A stretch of 64,000 bases of DNA from Varroa destructor (GCF_002443255.2 NW_019211454.1:28225565-28289564), one strand, 5' to 3'; counted from the stretch's first letter, positions 1 to 12,572 are shown. The notes: a model not told the origin generated them from the letters alone. Translations and numbers: made by a program.

Positions 1-3000
1 TAAACATATGCCCGCTGCAGTAGACAGCCCATCAAAGTTCAACCGGATTTAGACGCAACACCCTGCACAAGCCAAATATATCGCAAGTTAGACGAACCCA
101 TTTTTCTTTCAATTCTGACCTCTGTAAATTTAAAAGATTATGTGAAAAATGGAATTGAAAACAATTATACTTGTACATTAGCATTAACATTCGTACATGG
201 GTCAGGGGACCGGTTCGGTAATGCCAAAAGCAACTTGATTCGCTCTGGTTTGTTCTTTGATACGCAGGGTCCCATATCGGATCATTAAATATCTAAAAGT
301 TGATCTCATTGATTTTTTGATTGGTTATGAAATCGCTTTAACCTGACTTGAAAAGTATCGTAAGAAAACTTACGAGTTAGATTAAGGAAGCCATCGTAGT
401 CAAATGTTTTATTTTAAGACGAGCTGAGGTTATTGATTCAACTATTGAAATAATGTTTCATGAGACAAAATAACCAGAGACACGACTTATGCATTATTTG
501 CGACTATTTGCCTAAATGAATATAAATATTAATACTTTGGCCTTAATAGTCCTTTCGCTCCGGGGATATTATTCAACTATCCATCCTTTCAGAGTTTCCC
601 AAAGGAATAATTTTGATTGTATTTTTTAAATTACCCAGAAGTACCCAGACAACAAACCATATATTGCAATTTTTCTATAATAAAGTAAGCGAAGCTCACG
701 TTTAGTTTTGACCGAATAAGACTGAAAAAAGAAGGGGATTATCATCTATAGTTTATGAATTTTATGGAATCGTATATTATAAGCTTTGGTGTTTATGAAA
801 TCCTTCAGGGGTCAACTTTATGCGTTCGTAAAAGCATCGCTACCGATGTAAAGATAGTGACGAGGTAAAAGAAAAAATATCAATTTATTTACTTAGAAAA
901 CTGAAATAAAGGTACAAAAGGTGGTACGATTTTTTTCGGTAAACATTCTTGCCTCGTTGGTTTCAGTTTATATATCCTAATAGAAAAATTAAAGAAAATT
1001 CAAAACGAACTATTTGGGAAAAGGATTTTAATCTTTGCTTACCTAATGAGTTCCATTTGTAATAAAATTATAGGAGAAACGAGCGATGGGCGTTGTTCGT
1101 AACGTGATTATAATAACGACATCGCTCAAAAAGCGGTGTCATTATTATAACCAGAAACGGTTCATCCTGTGGGTGGTATTGACTTATTACCAGTTACATT
1201 TATTTAATGTTATTGCAAAAAAATAGGTAACAATATGTCTGTATGCTTACACTGTTTTTCGGAACATCGTTAGGGATTCCGTTTAGGAACCTTCCTCTTC
1301 AAAAAAGGACTTAAGGCAAGCAGTACTCTACGAAGGTACACATAAAGCTCTGCTTGACAAGGCCACAATGTATGCCCAATGAAACCGTTAATTTTGAACT
1401 ACGTTGCGCATTAGAGAATAATAGTAATAATAATAGAGCTTATGCTGATACGTTTTAATTCTGCAGATTCAAAAAAACGGCAAATCTATTCGACTGAATT
1501 AAGTCGCCCCTGACTGGAGAATAGTTTGCTCTTATTAAGGGCAATCAACCCGCTGCTTAGCGCGAATGTCTATAAAATTTATTTATAATAAATATTTCTA
1601 GTTTTAGTCTACACGTGATAGGAGAATGTTAGAACAGAGGTAACCTGAACTGATTAAAAGTTTACAGTTGGAAAAATATAGGTTAGACATTTATTTGAAC
1701 TTAGCTTATCTAAGCAGAGATTTTTTTCTCCTATTTAGGGTATATCTGCGCTACTCAATTAAACGTCAGTTCGTACCCTAACCTGCATAGGCCTTTACAA
1801 GATCACTAACAAGGAAATAATATGATGTAATTGGGCTAGTTTTGTTCGTGCATGCGGCGGGCTGTGTGCCATATAAAGAAATAGTTTGTATTACCTCAGA
1901 TGGCTGAACTGAATGACTACTTTTCAAATTGTTTTTTCTAACTGTGCAACGGTCCTTAAGTGTGTTATTTTGAAAAAAAAATATTATTAAATATATTAAA
2001 TGCTCCAGTATTAACACTATGTCGGACATAAGCAATGTTAGGAAAGGTGGATTGGTCGCGGGAAGTACTGCATCATAGAGAAACACGTTTCACAAGTCTG
2101 TCCTTTTTGCAAATGGCATCTATATATGGACACAATATGTCAGTCTGGTAGTGATGAAAAAGCCATATGATCTTAAGTATTTAGACCAGTATTGCGCCGA
2201 AACACAGTTTACTGCTACAGAGACAGTTTTAGCCACGCTAACATTTTCCTCTGCCTCTTGATCGTAACTCATAAACTTTTGCAGATACCTACTTTAAAAA
2301 CAGCTTGCTTATTTGAGCAATACAATCTGTTGTCTTCATCCAGTGTCTCAGTTCTGTTTATCCCAAACATGACGAGAGGCAATCAATGACTTATTGTATT
2401 TCTAGCGTACCTTTGATATTTTACATCTGTTTATACATTTTCAGGTTACTAGCGTATACTATATGTATAGCGCCTAGTTAGTAAAGCTTTCGTTGTTTCA
2501 CGTAAAAGTCGCATATAGGACAGGGCCTAGACGTAAAGTCCGAGACATTCCGATCGACTGCGGCCATACCGGAACATACACAGTCATCGAATCACCGATT
2601 ATCTTATGGTAATAAGGGTAACATGGCGACAAAATGCTCAAAAATCAGTTCTTTTCTGGCAATTTTCTGGCATCTGAGCAGTTTTTCTGCTAGTTTAGTT
2701 ACCTACTGCTGTAAGGCTGATTACCCCATGTAAGGCATACATAAACGTGCACGAGAATTCATCGCTGATGACACAGTCGTCAACAATGTGAAACTTCACG
2801 AACATATTTCAAGATATTTTACATATCTTTGTGTATATATACAGATAAGCTTATCCAAACTACGAAATTCCTAGGCTCCGGCCACTCGCGACTTTTATAA
2901 CGGAAGTTCATAATATTAAACGCCGTTTGTCGCAAACGGATGTATATGCACCTGAAAGTATCTCTGATTATATAATGTTTCTCTTAATTCGCCCAAACAC

Positions 3001-3174
3001 AAGTGCTCTACTCAGAGATAATTTTTTATTCTATAAGCATTATCGAATATTAGCAACAAATTTCAAAGCTAAAATGTCGACTTGTTTTACAATCTACCAT
3101 GATTTTTCCCACCAGACTTCTACAAAGCAATATCGTCAATGTTAAATTGGCAGCAAAATCGGATGAACGTTTAC
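1..3174. other. No gene supported; one imperfect foldback
   Basis: AT-rich sequence with short frames only. The longest, on the minus strand at 1778-2086, is hydrophobic and low in complexity, and I do not regard it as coding. The one structure I can support is the hairpin at 1108-1150, listed separately. I see no transposon motif or convincing splice-flanked frame in this stretch. Confidence 0.5.
1108..1150. repeat. 19-bp foldback with 5-nt loop
   Basis: The left arm (1108-1126) and right arm (1132-1150) are reverse complements with two mismatches out of 19, separated by the loop CAAAA. Immediately upstream, GAGCGATG (1081-1088) can compete for the CATCGCTC half of the left arm, so two folds are possible. 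The size fits a small structured RNA or a remnant of a foldback element. No function is visible. Confidence 0.6.
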
Positions 3175-3199
3175 TATATATATATATATATATATATAT
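3175..3199. repeat. (TA)n microsatellite
   Basis: An uninterrupted TA dinucleotide run of about 12 units. Confidence 0.95.
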
Positions 3200-3410
3200 T
3201 ATTACCTACACACGTTTCCCGATATTAAGGAACCACTATACTACCGTGGTGGTCGGAAACAGGCTCAGACAAACATTACGCTTCTCAATTATCTTAAAAT
3301 TAAATCGTGTTTGCTGCGGTACAACAGTAAACGTTAGTTTGTTTTGAACGCAAACCTCTATCTCGCTTAATTAGAGATAAATAATTTTATAAAGATGACG
3401 ATAAAAAAAA

Positions 3411-3440
3411 TAATACGCTTTAAAAAGTAATACGCTTTAA
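3411..3440. repeat. 13-nt direct repeat, 17-nt period
   Basis: TAATACGCTTTAA occurs at 3411-3423 and again at 3428-3440. This looks like a small local duplication and no function is evident. Confidence 0.8.
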
Positions 3441-4236
3441 CAGGATCGTTGAAATTAAAGACACGGCCATTACATAAACGATTTATTTAAAAGCATCATG
3501 CTTTCAATTAAAAAAAAAAGAATGAAAAAAAGAAGAATTAAAAAGAATGGTATAGGAAAACAAGCAATCGGTAGTGGTGAGGCTTGTTCTCTGAAATGAA
3601 GTGCCATCAAGATGAAGATAGGACAGATATAATATGATAAATCGTGTAAATCGAACTGTATCTCAGGGAAATCAAGCTAACAAAGGTAATAGTATAAAGG
3701 TGACTACAATATATGAAGTGCTTAGATAAACGAAGCACAGCCATTGCATAGATTTTTTTCTGTCTGATTTTTTTCAGGTATTTTTTTCTGTCATGATGCT
3801 TGTTCTGAAACTTCCTGTAAGTATCTTTGGTCTTTTTCTTTGAGTAATGTCAGGATATTTCTAGGAAACCCCATATATCGACAGATTTTGAATATAGTAC
3901 CTTAGTACACTTTAGTATACCTTAGTAGGCGATAGTACTAACAGAAAATAGTTGCGGTATATATACACAAACTTTTCAACCTTTTTCAACTTAACAACTT
4001 TCAACCTTTATAAGGTTTACATTTTTCAAATATCCTGTTTTGAGTTCAAGCGGGATATTTCTACAAATAATAGATATTTTGTGGAAACAACAAAACAAGG
4101 CAATAGGCTACGTCTAAATCACCTAGGGGGACAGAAGACGGTCGGGTTCGAAACGTATGTTTTTATAAAAATCGAACTAGATATGCTGATTTCGCAGAAA
4201 AAAAAATAAGCCAGCTTGTAGTAAAGAATAACTTAC

Positions 4237-4437
4237 CCGCCGCTCCTCAAAAGGACTTCTGTTGACAGTGATGTTCATCTTTCCAGTGGCAATAACAAAG
4301 GTACCTCTGGATGGCTCCTGGTTAGGACTGGGCAGAAGATCCCACTGGGCTAAACACAATCGGCCCAGTTCGAGACCGGCCATAAACTGAAGAACTAGCT
4401 CCGACCGCATCTTCTCAAGGAAACAGCAGGCTACTAA
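4237..4437 (-). CDS. Candidate internal exon, unknown protein
   Basis: The minus strand is open for exactly 67 codons between an acceptor (CCCAG, ending at 4438) and a consensus donor GTAAGT (4236-4231), giving phase 0 at both ends. The translation is hydrophobic and helical at first (LVACCFLEKM, then LVLQFMAGLELGRLCLAQWD) and ends in TVNRSPFEERR. Codons look natural, and the opposite strand is interrupted by stops. I do not recognise the family and found no convincing neighbouring exon within a kilobase. It could be an internal exon of a long-intron gene, or a chance frame. The exact consensus donor is the best evidence for it. Confidence 0.35.
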
Positions 4438-4440
4438 CTG

Positions 4441-5169
4441 GGCTCTAAATTTTTTCCTACAATATTTTCAGTTCAATCGTCTACGTCCATCTCTTCGATC
4501 CTCCACACAGAAACTTATCATAAAGATGCTGATTCCTTGGTTCAATTGTAGTTTAAGAGGTCACACGAGTTCCTATTAGGTTATGACCACAACCAGTTCT
4601 ATTAAGGCACTTGAATGTTATTTAATAGTATCCGTACACACACGATTTACAAGTATCTGCTCTGAATATTCGTCATACAGAATTAGAAAGCCACTATCAA
4701 CCTGTCGAGTATTGCACTCAAGTCATTAGAGAACGATAGATAGAGCACTTTTTTAATGTTTTGGCTGGTCTAGGAAGCACTCGGTGGCTCATTAGTTGAT
4801 GGTGGTAACATGAAATTGCCTCGTTTTGCTAAAAATCAATTTCTTTCCGTTTTGAAAGATAGAATAAAGTAACTCGCTGGAACATTCTCATTACACCAGA
4901 ACCGTAATACACCACTCAACACTCAACAGATACATACATACAACTACCTGGGTGGAAGTACTTGTTGATGAGTGATTTGGGCATCGCTATAGATTTCACA
5001 TCGGGGACATCTAGATGAATTACGTTAGATAGACGAAGTATATAATCAAGTAAGCTGCTCGCCCCCAGCGTTAAAATAAATAGTCCCCGTTTTATATCCG
5101 ATATTAGCTAAAGATAGAAGCAATTGAAGAATTGTCAATGTGCCGATAGTTTCTGCATCGTTATTACAG
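4441..5169. other. No feature seen
   Basis: No frame with splice-site support, and no repeat of note beyond short CATA-type simple sequence near 4931-4941. Confidence 0.45.
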
Positions 5170-5354
5170 AAGAGCTTCAAGGCACCATGCAGCTGTTTTC
5201 CTGAGCGACTTGTTTGACGCAGAGCAAATGATCAACGATCGTGCAGGTACATTGAGATTGGTCGATCTAGATTCCCATAGCAGATCCACGGTCTGCGAGC
5301 GGGCGATAACCAGCATGTCAGGAATCGATCGATACGCGCCGTTAGTCAATGATA
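5170..5354 (+). CDS. Candidate exon upstream of a short intron
   Basis: The plus strand is open from an acceptor-like CATCGTTATTACAG (ending 5169) to a GTGAGT donor at 5355. That is 61 codons, with RNY-type codon bias. The peptide contains AVFLSDLFDAEQMINDRAG and ends IDRYAPLVND. The downstream intron would be 64 nt, and its phase matches the next exon (5419-5477), which then reaches a stop. The minus strand is also open here with a plausible translation, so the strand is uncertain. The family is not recognised. Confidence 0.3.
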
Positions 5355-5418
5355 GTGAGTTCCATTGGTCTCTTCCTAATTAGCTGTCGCATAGACGAGT
5401 GAGCAACTGACCTGGTAG

Positions 5419-5477
5419 TCAGACAAAAGCTTCCGATGTTCCGCAAGCGTGGCCAGATAATCGCAGCGGTACAATAA
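5419..5477 (+). CDS. Candidate terminal exon ending in a stop
   Basis: It starts after GGTAG at 5418. The split codon (A plus TC) gives Ile and the frame continues as a basic tail, RQKLPMFRKRGQIIAAVQ, to TAA at 5475-5477. The 64-nt intron and phase match with 5170-5354 are the reason for listing it. On the minus strand an alternative frame ends in GTCAGT close by, which weakens the call. Confidence 0.25.
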
Positions 5478-7415
5478 CGATGGACTCACGGCACGTTTGA
5501 GGCGATGACGCATACAAACCCCACTTAGTGGCGTATCTATTCCATTTCTGGGATCCTTGTGAAATCAATGCCTGTTCCTTTAAAGACAACTTATAATTGA
5601 TAAGGACATACTAACCAAACCCTTTCCATTAAAGCAAATATGAGGTAGAATTACTTTGTGTACTACTGGTTGTTGTTTCTGCTCACTAAAATAAACACGA
5701 ACCTAGTAGTGGAGATGCGCACTAATACACATACAAGCAAGCAGGAATCATCCCATTTATAACATCCGCGATCAAAGCTTAGGTATTTGCTTACGCTTTG
5801 GGCTTCTCATAGATTAAATTGAGGTAGGCTACCGCCGAAAATTGTTTTATGGGTTTGCGCCTCCAAACGAGTTACGGTGCCCAAGTGAACGCCCTTCCTC
5901 GCATCATTTGCACGCAGCGCCCTCATTGGTAATTTATTTAGGGAGAGGGAAGGCATTTATTAGGTAAGTAAGAGAGAAGAGCCGTTTGCGGTTGTTAGAG
6001 AGCGGTAAGCTACTTTCGAAAAACCACCTGCTGCCGTAAGCTTGTGGGTCCCTATGCAAGACGCGTCATACGCGTATTGCATATATGTTATAGTGGAATA
6101 TGGCAAACCAATAGAATTTTCTTGTGTGTAATCTTGAGTCTTCCGTCGCTTGATCAATCATTTCGTATAGCAGTACAAAGTTTCATTAGAACCTTGACAC
6201 TGTTTATTAGAAATATGCCATGTTTATACATACGACGACAGCGACAAAGGAGCACGACACACCAGTTATTTCGGCAGGCTACTTACTTTATATGCCGCAT
6301 AAGTAAAAAAGTGCGCGTTTATATGGATATGGTCGCAGGTTCGTCAAATAGATACGACTATACTTAAAAAAAAGCATGAGATATTTTTATGAAATGAAGA
6401 CAATTACTTTGGGTTGACAACAATATGCAGAGCTGAATCTTATTTCATTAGAATTTCTCTATTTATCTCCAAACAATGTTTTGCTGATCGGGGAACGTTT
6501 CGACTGTATGAACAACTTTCGTTCCATCAATTTGAACTTTTTTCTGTCTACTACTGTGATACATATAAAATTGCATATAAATAAACGCCTTTCGTCTTTC
6601 CAGCTGGCACTGCCATTAAGCGTGCCAGATTATGATCCTTATTTAGGTAAAATATTTAACCGTCTAAAAGATCTATGTTAAAATTCAATATGGTACTCTA
6701 ACTTATACATCAAACCATATACTTCTGGATCAGAGATTCAATAAAAAAAAAAACTTCTGCTACCAGAATCGATTTTGCAAACATTAACTGTTAGATGAAA
6801 TTAGATCAAATCGTATTCAAGTTCATCCTATAGATTTGGGACGCATGTGGACGGGGACACGTTAGATTTGCGGTGTCGGTGGGCCAATGCTGATTCCGAA
6901 GATAATCAGTCAGTAGCGATGCATGGTGACAGTGGGATACGCAGTCACGCTCAAATTAACAACCTAAATAAAAACTGCTACCTTATTTGTCCCTTTATTT
7001 ATGTAAAAACAGAGCACTCTATAAATCGACTGGCAGCGTCCGAATAAAAAAATCCTAATCTAACTTATTAAGAGATTTAGCGGAGTGTTTCTTATGAGGT
7101 TAATTTACAATTAAGATGTATAGATCTTCAAGTGTCGCATTATACCTGCCCTAGATTACTTTCTTTATAGTAAAGGGTATTCCCATAGATTTAGCACATT
7201 AACGGTAGAATTCGAATGGCCCTAATCGTGAGGCAAGGCCACGAAAAATAGATAGCGTCGCGCTCACTAACGTTAAAGTCGATAGCAAAGCTGATACATC
7301 CTTGGCTGTCTATTGAATTTGAGAAAAAAAAAATATACATATATATTGTTCCTTACAAATACGCATTAATCCTATTATATATTTTTCCTCAAGCCGTATA
7401 ATTATCTTTGTTCTC

Positions 7416-7447
<32 letters not shown>

Positions 7448-8444
7448 TTTTTCAGCCATTCGGTTCTATTTATTTTTCATAATAATTTGCAAAAAAAATA
7501 TTGCTCAAAGCTGTATGATGACCGAACAAGAAATTGACCTATGAATTCGTTCCACCCCTTTGTTCGTGTTTTTTATAGTGACATTGCTTTTACACGATCA
7601 TGTTCTACGGTTCTGTTATAAATTCAAAATATTTGCTAAGTTACACATTACTAAACAACCATTTCTTTTAAATCAATTAGGCACATGAGAAGTTAATGCT
7701 TAGAAAACATCTTAGATCCGATATTTTATAGAAGTAGTTTACTCAGAAGAGTGCTAAGTTTACTAGCTGTGTCCAGACCAAATTCGATAAAATGATTGAA
7801 TTTACTTGAGAAACTAACTGAAATTATTCTTGGTTTCTTTTTTTTTTTGTTTGTTTGTTTCCGATGGTAATATTTACAATACTGTAAATACTTGCAAGTC
7901 CTTAATGCTAGGCCTTTCCTTAGTTCACGCACTCCTGATAATAACCCTATAAGTAAACAGCTGTAAAAACTTGTTCTTGGCGGTTCATGACGGTATGGCG
8001 GTTCGCTCGCTCCTTTATAAGCGATCGTAGTGGACACGAATAAAAGCACCATACAATAGAAACCTGGAGTGTACAGTCCTTGATAGTGTATGTAGAAAAT
8101 GTCAATTAAAGTTTCATGCCTTGCTCATTATGGCACTTTTAACATCATCAACAGAGTTCAATGTAACTATCAGAGACCTTCTACCGATATGGTACTTGCT
8201 ACAATGCTATTGAAAAATTCCATCTGATTCGATTGGGAAAGCACTTTCTTTTTAGTGTAGACTTTTTAGTATCTGCTTAACTTAATGGCTAAAATTTGTG
8301 TACATATTATTAATTTTAGCGATCGTTCTACAATGTGATAGCACGCATTTTTTTTTTTCGCATACGTTTGAATCAGCTCTATTACTTGGACGCCTGATAT
8401 ATTTGTATGACTGCTAATCATCAATCGCTTCAAATTTTGCAATG
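5478..8444. other. No gene supported
   Basis: Several 60-107 codon frames occur (for example plus 6044-6367 and minus 7726-8052) but lack splice sites, start contexts or recognisable motifs. They are what AT-rich noncoding DNA gives by chance. The only clear element is the (TA)n plus T-run at 7417-7452. Confidence 0.5.
7417..7452. repeat. (TA)n followed by poly-T
   Basis: About 11 TA units run directly into about 14 T residues. Confidence 0.95.
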
Positions 8445-8450
8445 TTTATT
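8445..8450 (-). terminator. AATAAA polyadenylation signal candidate
   Basis: The plus strand reads TTTATT, so the minus strand carries AATAAA about 100 nt downstream of the stop codon of the small frame at 8545-8754. It fits as that frame's polyadenylation signal, but this hexamer is common by chance in AT-rich DNA. Confidence 0.3.
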
Positions 8451-8544
8451 CGTATATATAGTCGTATGGACTACACAAAATGATGTTGCTGACTTAACCT
8501 CATCATGTTTCCATAATGCCCGCTCAATAGATGTCGCTAGTAAG

Positions 8545-8754
8545 CTATTTTTGAAGCCTATCAGACATGGCCGCTTTCTCTCTAGCTTTGTGCGGGGTGA
8601 CCTTCTCCGGGGCTTTCTCTTTGGGTGACTTTCTCTTTTTCCGGGGTGATAAATTGACGAAGTTAAATGAGTAACAAAGCAGGGTTAAGGATGCAAGAAT
8701 GACAGTGAAAAAGAAAAAAACTAGGAGTCCAAAATAATCCATCGATCGAAACAT
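8545..8754 (-). CDS. Small Lys-rich single-pass membrane protein
   Basis: A complete 69-codon frame, ATG to TAG. The ATG context (AACAATG, A at -3) is good for an animal start, with a second ATG at codon 5. Residues about 8-33 form a strong hydrophobic segment (FGLLVFFFFTVILASLTLLC), suiting a signal anchor. A short polar stretch follows, then a Lys/Glu/Pro-rich tail from about residue 39 (PRKKRKSPKEKAPEK, then HKAREKAAMSD). This order resembles the N-termini of KEKE-motif reticulum proteins such as ribosome-binding protein 1, kinectin or triadin/junctin. I see no diagnostic family motif, so that is architecture only. It could be a stand-alone microprotein or the first exon of a longer protein. 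A GC-rich upstream region and a downstream AATAAA are consistent with a real transcription unit. Confidence 0.45.
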   Translation of the reverse strand: MFRSMDYFGLLVFFFFTVILASLTLLCYSFNFVNLSPRKKRKSPKEKAPEKVTPHKAREKAAMSDRLQK

Positions 8755-9350
8755 TGTTCAACTCGTTCCCGCACACTGTGTTGCTCTAGTGCGTACACCC
8801 GGCGCTTTGAGTCCCATTGACTCCTTTTAGGGAGCGGCTATTACACTGCGGGCAGTGTACATTGTCCACACAACAGGGTTTCGTCAACGCATCCAGAATA
8901 GCTCACCAGTCTTCCCCCGTTCCCGTCTACCCTCGAAAAAAAGAAAATTAAGAAAAAAAAAAGTAAAGTTTCCACCTTCTTAGCCTTCCTCGTGCCCCAC
9001 TAACCTGGTGGTATCAATTTTTAACAAGTGTGACACACCGGCGAGGTTTCGTTGTAGGCTCGGTATGCGAAAGCAGAAGTAGTTTTCGCTCTGGCCGCCG
9101 TTAGCGGCCTTTCGCACATTTTGTTATTAGTTCCCCCGCTATGATTATCGTTGCTATAGGTGCAGCTGTTGAGGTTACAGTGACAGGTCTGTCGATAATT
9201 GTAGGAGGCCCCGGAATGGAGAATTACGTTAGAAGGGTAGCAGACTTTCCGAAACGGCTTTTCCCCCCTTCCGCGAATGGAACACGGTAGCAACGTGACA
9301 GCAGCACGACACTTGGACTGACGCCGTGCTCTCGTGGTCACGCGATGATA
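8755..9350. promoter_or_regulatory. GC/CpG-richer candidate promoter region
   Basis: The stretch is markedly richer in G, C and CpG than its flanks and lies immediately 5' of the minus-strand small membrane-protein frame. No TATA box is seen close to that start, so a TATA-less promoter is the inference. It contains a nested stem: TGCGAAAG (9066-9073) pairs with CTTTCGCA (9109-9116), and inside it GGCCGC pairs with GCGGCC. Frames run through it (minus 9021-9341), but the translation has no recognisable character. Confidence 0.3.
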
Positions 9351-10915
9351 TGGCAGAGGCAGAGGTACCGCCCATCTGCTTTTTAGTGAAACCTTTACGA
9401 CGGACTAAGCTACTATCATGTGTGGCAAAATATGCCCGGTGTTAAAACCATTACTTTTTCTATGCTCGGAGAGCCCTCTCTCGAAATATACAATGTATTA
9501 TGTAACCGAATTTTACATTGGTATAAAAAGAGCTGTGTTTTAACAACGGCTTTGTATACACACGGCACACTTACGGCCAGTTGGTAGTACTTACAGAAAG
9601 CGCAACCATGGTCATACTCACAGTTGGCTTTTATCTTATATGAAGAGCTTAATCTATCAATAAGTAATCGTTGGTGCTATTTACGCAATCTTTCAATAGG
9701 GTTTAGTTCGAGCAAATAATATTATATCTGCCATTATGAAGACCTTATATTTTCCACGATGACGAATAAAACAAAATATGTACTCATAGCAGTTGCATTT
9801 GTATTTTAGAATACGAGCTGCTGGAGCGAACCTGAAGGTTAACTTCTAGAGGTTCCATTACGATTGGTCAATGTCATTTTTATACCCAGTAATTAAATGA
9901 TGTTTCTGCACAGTTACCACAAGCCATCAAACGCTGGTGCCGATGCACTTCATACATTTTACATAATGGTGCAGTCAGCAGTTCGAAGTCTGGCGGGCCT
10001 TGCGTAAACCTAGCAGGCTGTACTATAATCGATTTCCGCCTGCGCCTGCTCACCACGAAACCTTTTGCCAATAGATCCTTTATGCGAGTGTATTGGAAAT
10101 GTGAAGTTTTCATTAAATTATGGAGCAAGTACAATAAAGAAAAAAATAGTCCACTTGAGACCAGCGATGGTATAACAGTTGGACGCTATACGAAAATTCA
10201 TCAGTGCATCAATATACGACGCCGATCGGGACTGTCAGTGAATGTTTTGCTCCCTGTTCTACACGTAGATCAATTATGTTGAAATTTTATCTATTTAAAA
10301 TTCGTTAGGACAATGCAAAGATTTCAAAATCTTTCTTTTTTGCTGTTTTTTAGTTTTCTTCTTTAAAAACTCATATACTTTTATAGCCATCGCCGTATCT
10401 CAGCCAAATTTCATCTTTAGATTTGAGTCGTTTCTAACCTAATTCAGAGAAGTCTTGTGATTAGCTAGGACGTGTACAATATCCTGACGATCTCTCCTAT
10501 ACGGACCAACTCAAGAGGAAGAGAAAAGCGCTACTGGGAAGTTCACAAAAGTCCCACAACGATAGACTCTGAGTGAAGGACTTCGGAGAAAGTAATTTTT
10601 TAAAATTTGCAGAAAATAGGGCTGTGACAGGGTTTATCGTGTGTGCGACGCCTTCAAAGAGCACTGACCATGTAATCATACCATGCACAAGATGTTGTGT
10701 CTTACCTCCGTCTCACAAAACGTCAGTATACATTTGCTTATGTACTTAATTTTCATTATTTATTTTATACACGTTTGTCAGGCTCATATTCCTTTTCACT
10801 GCTGGCCAACAACTTTAACAAAAGACTAACTAGATAGTTTAGGGTCGACAAACCTTGACTATAAATTCGAACTTAATAGATAGGCAATAGGAGCGTTTGT
10901 TTGACTGACAGATTA

Positions 10916-10939
10916 ATATATATATATATATATATATAT
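10916..10939. repeat. (TA)n microsatellite
   Basis: About 12 TA units, ending in TATATATG. Confidence 0.95.
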
Positions 10940-11449
10940 GTGTTTCCTAAAATGTGTTAAGTCTCAGAATTTGCAAATTATGCCTCTTATATAGGGGCTG
11001 ATCGGTAAAAAGGTGTCGCCGGCTTACAAGGACCCTTAAGCGGTTACTTTATGAAAAGTTCACTATGTAAAGATTAAACGCCCATCCTGAGTACAAAACA
11101 AAAAAGAGCTTCGAAGCAACAGCAAAGTAACCCAACAAGACCCACAAAACTAAAAAAAGCCTTTCCGCTTACACTAACAGATAGGACAAGAAAAACGCCT
11201 AATGACCTTTAATCTATGCGTTTGAATTTCGACATTGCTCGTGTGCAGTGCAGTCCCAACAAACCTTTTGTTCTAGGATGTTTTAAGTTAGATGCGTTCT
11301 TTAAAATTTTCCAGATTTTCAAAGATTACGTTATATGGTTACCCTCCTTATATCCCAGGAAGCTTGACCTAACAACATGCCGTGGTTCTTGGCCTGCAAC
11401 CGTTAGGCCGCTGTTACCATGTCGTTATTAAACCCTGTTGTATATAAAC

Positions 11450-11494
11450 AGTCTCTCTGTCTCTCTCTCTCTCTCTCGCTATATATATATATAT
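11450..11494. repeat. (CT)n then (AT)n compound microsatellite
   Basis: A run of CT dinucleotides, CTCGCT, then about seven AT units. Confidence 0.95.
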
Positions 11495-12262
11495 GCACAT
11501 TCGTTTTAAGAAAATTTTCCTAAAATTTGTGAGACATTTTTATATTGCTATATATAGCTAGCGCTCCCTATACTACGCCGTTAAAATTTATATGTGTTTA
11601 CATAATATAAATGAAATCGCATTATCTATTTATAAAAAAAAAAACATTTGGAAAAAGAAAACTATCAAAAGTATATTCGTTTGAATAAACGCTACTATTA
11701 TCACCAATATTATGAATTGTTATTAGTAAAAGAGCGCGGTCTTTCATTCTACTGAACGAACCTTTCAACGCGCTCTATACGCGCTTCGATAGCGTTCCTT
11801 GCTCCATCTTTACGGATGTCGGTATTTCGAAGTATTAGAAATGGAACTATCATATTAAGCTTTGTCCACGTTCTAGAATACAATTTTTCTACATGAGCTA
11901 CGCCGTCCAGTTATTGGAAACACCACATTCTGCATAAGTACCACGTACGATTTATTCCACACCCTACAGAGTAGGTCGATGTCTTTTTAAACTGTGGATG
12001 TCATAATAAGGCCTAAGCCGCTGATTATCCTCTCTCTAGGTATGAGAGTTTCTTTGTGTGTACAAGGTTCCCGTCATTAGACAATGCAACTGCATGCATA
12101 TTATTATAATACTTCATTGCCAACTCAGCACCATAATGCTCTTGAAGGCTGCTATAAACCTTTTCTACCACGGGTATCATATAATTTCAGATCATACCAT
12201 TTACGAATTATGTCCTCTAAAGTTACTTTTTTGTTTTTCAGAATAACTTTGCAAAAGTGGGG

Positions 12263-12572
12263 TAGATTCGCCTAACATCCTTAACGTACTACGGACATTT
12301 CCATTTTGGCATTCTCCGACTCGGTGTAATATACCTGTTTCTATCGAATAAACGTGCATTCGTACAACGAATAAGCGGTTCCATCCCTTTCTCTTTGCCC
12401 TTCTCAATAGAATTGGCCAATAAGGGTTGGAGGGACTGGAATGTCCGCGCAGGGATGATGCGTAGAGGCGGGGGAGCTGCAACGAGCTTCAAGCTGCATG
12501 CAGAAGTAAATTGTACCATCTGGGTCAGCGGTTTGTCGTCACCAGCTAAAGTTGTGCACTGTAAAAGCTAAA
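12263..12572 (+). other. Open frame, coding status unclear
   Basis: The plus strand is open for about 100 codons, with the first ATG pair at about 12451, ending at TAA near 12570. Its C-terminal half (KGWRDWNVRAGMMRRGGGAA and on through CTIWVSGLSSPAKVV) is the more coding-like part. The minus strand is open over the same interval in two frames, so strand and coding status are unresolved. No family is recognised. Confidence 0.2.

Larger units (their letters stand above)
9351..12262. other. No gene supported; simple repeats
   Basis: The minus-strand frame at 9880-10134 includes a GC-richer portion reading RRRRKSIIVQPARFTQGPPD, but it has no clear splice sites and no family match. The rest is AT-rich. 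Simple repeats at 10916-10939 and 11450-11494 are listed separately. Confidence 0.45.
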
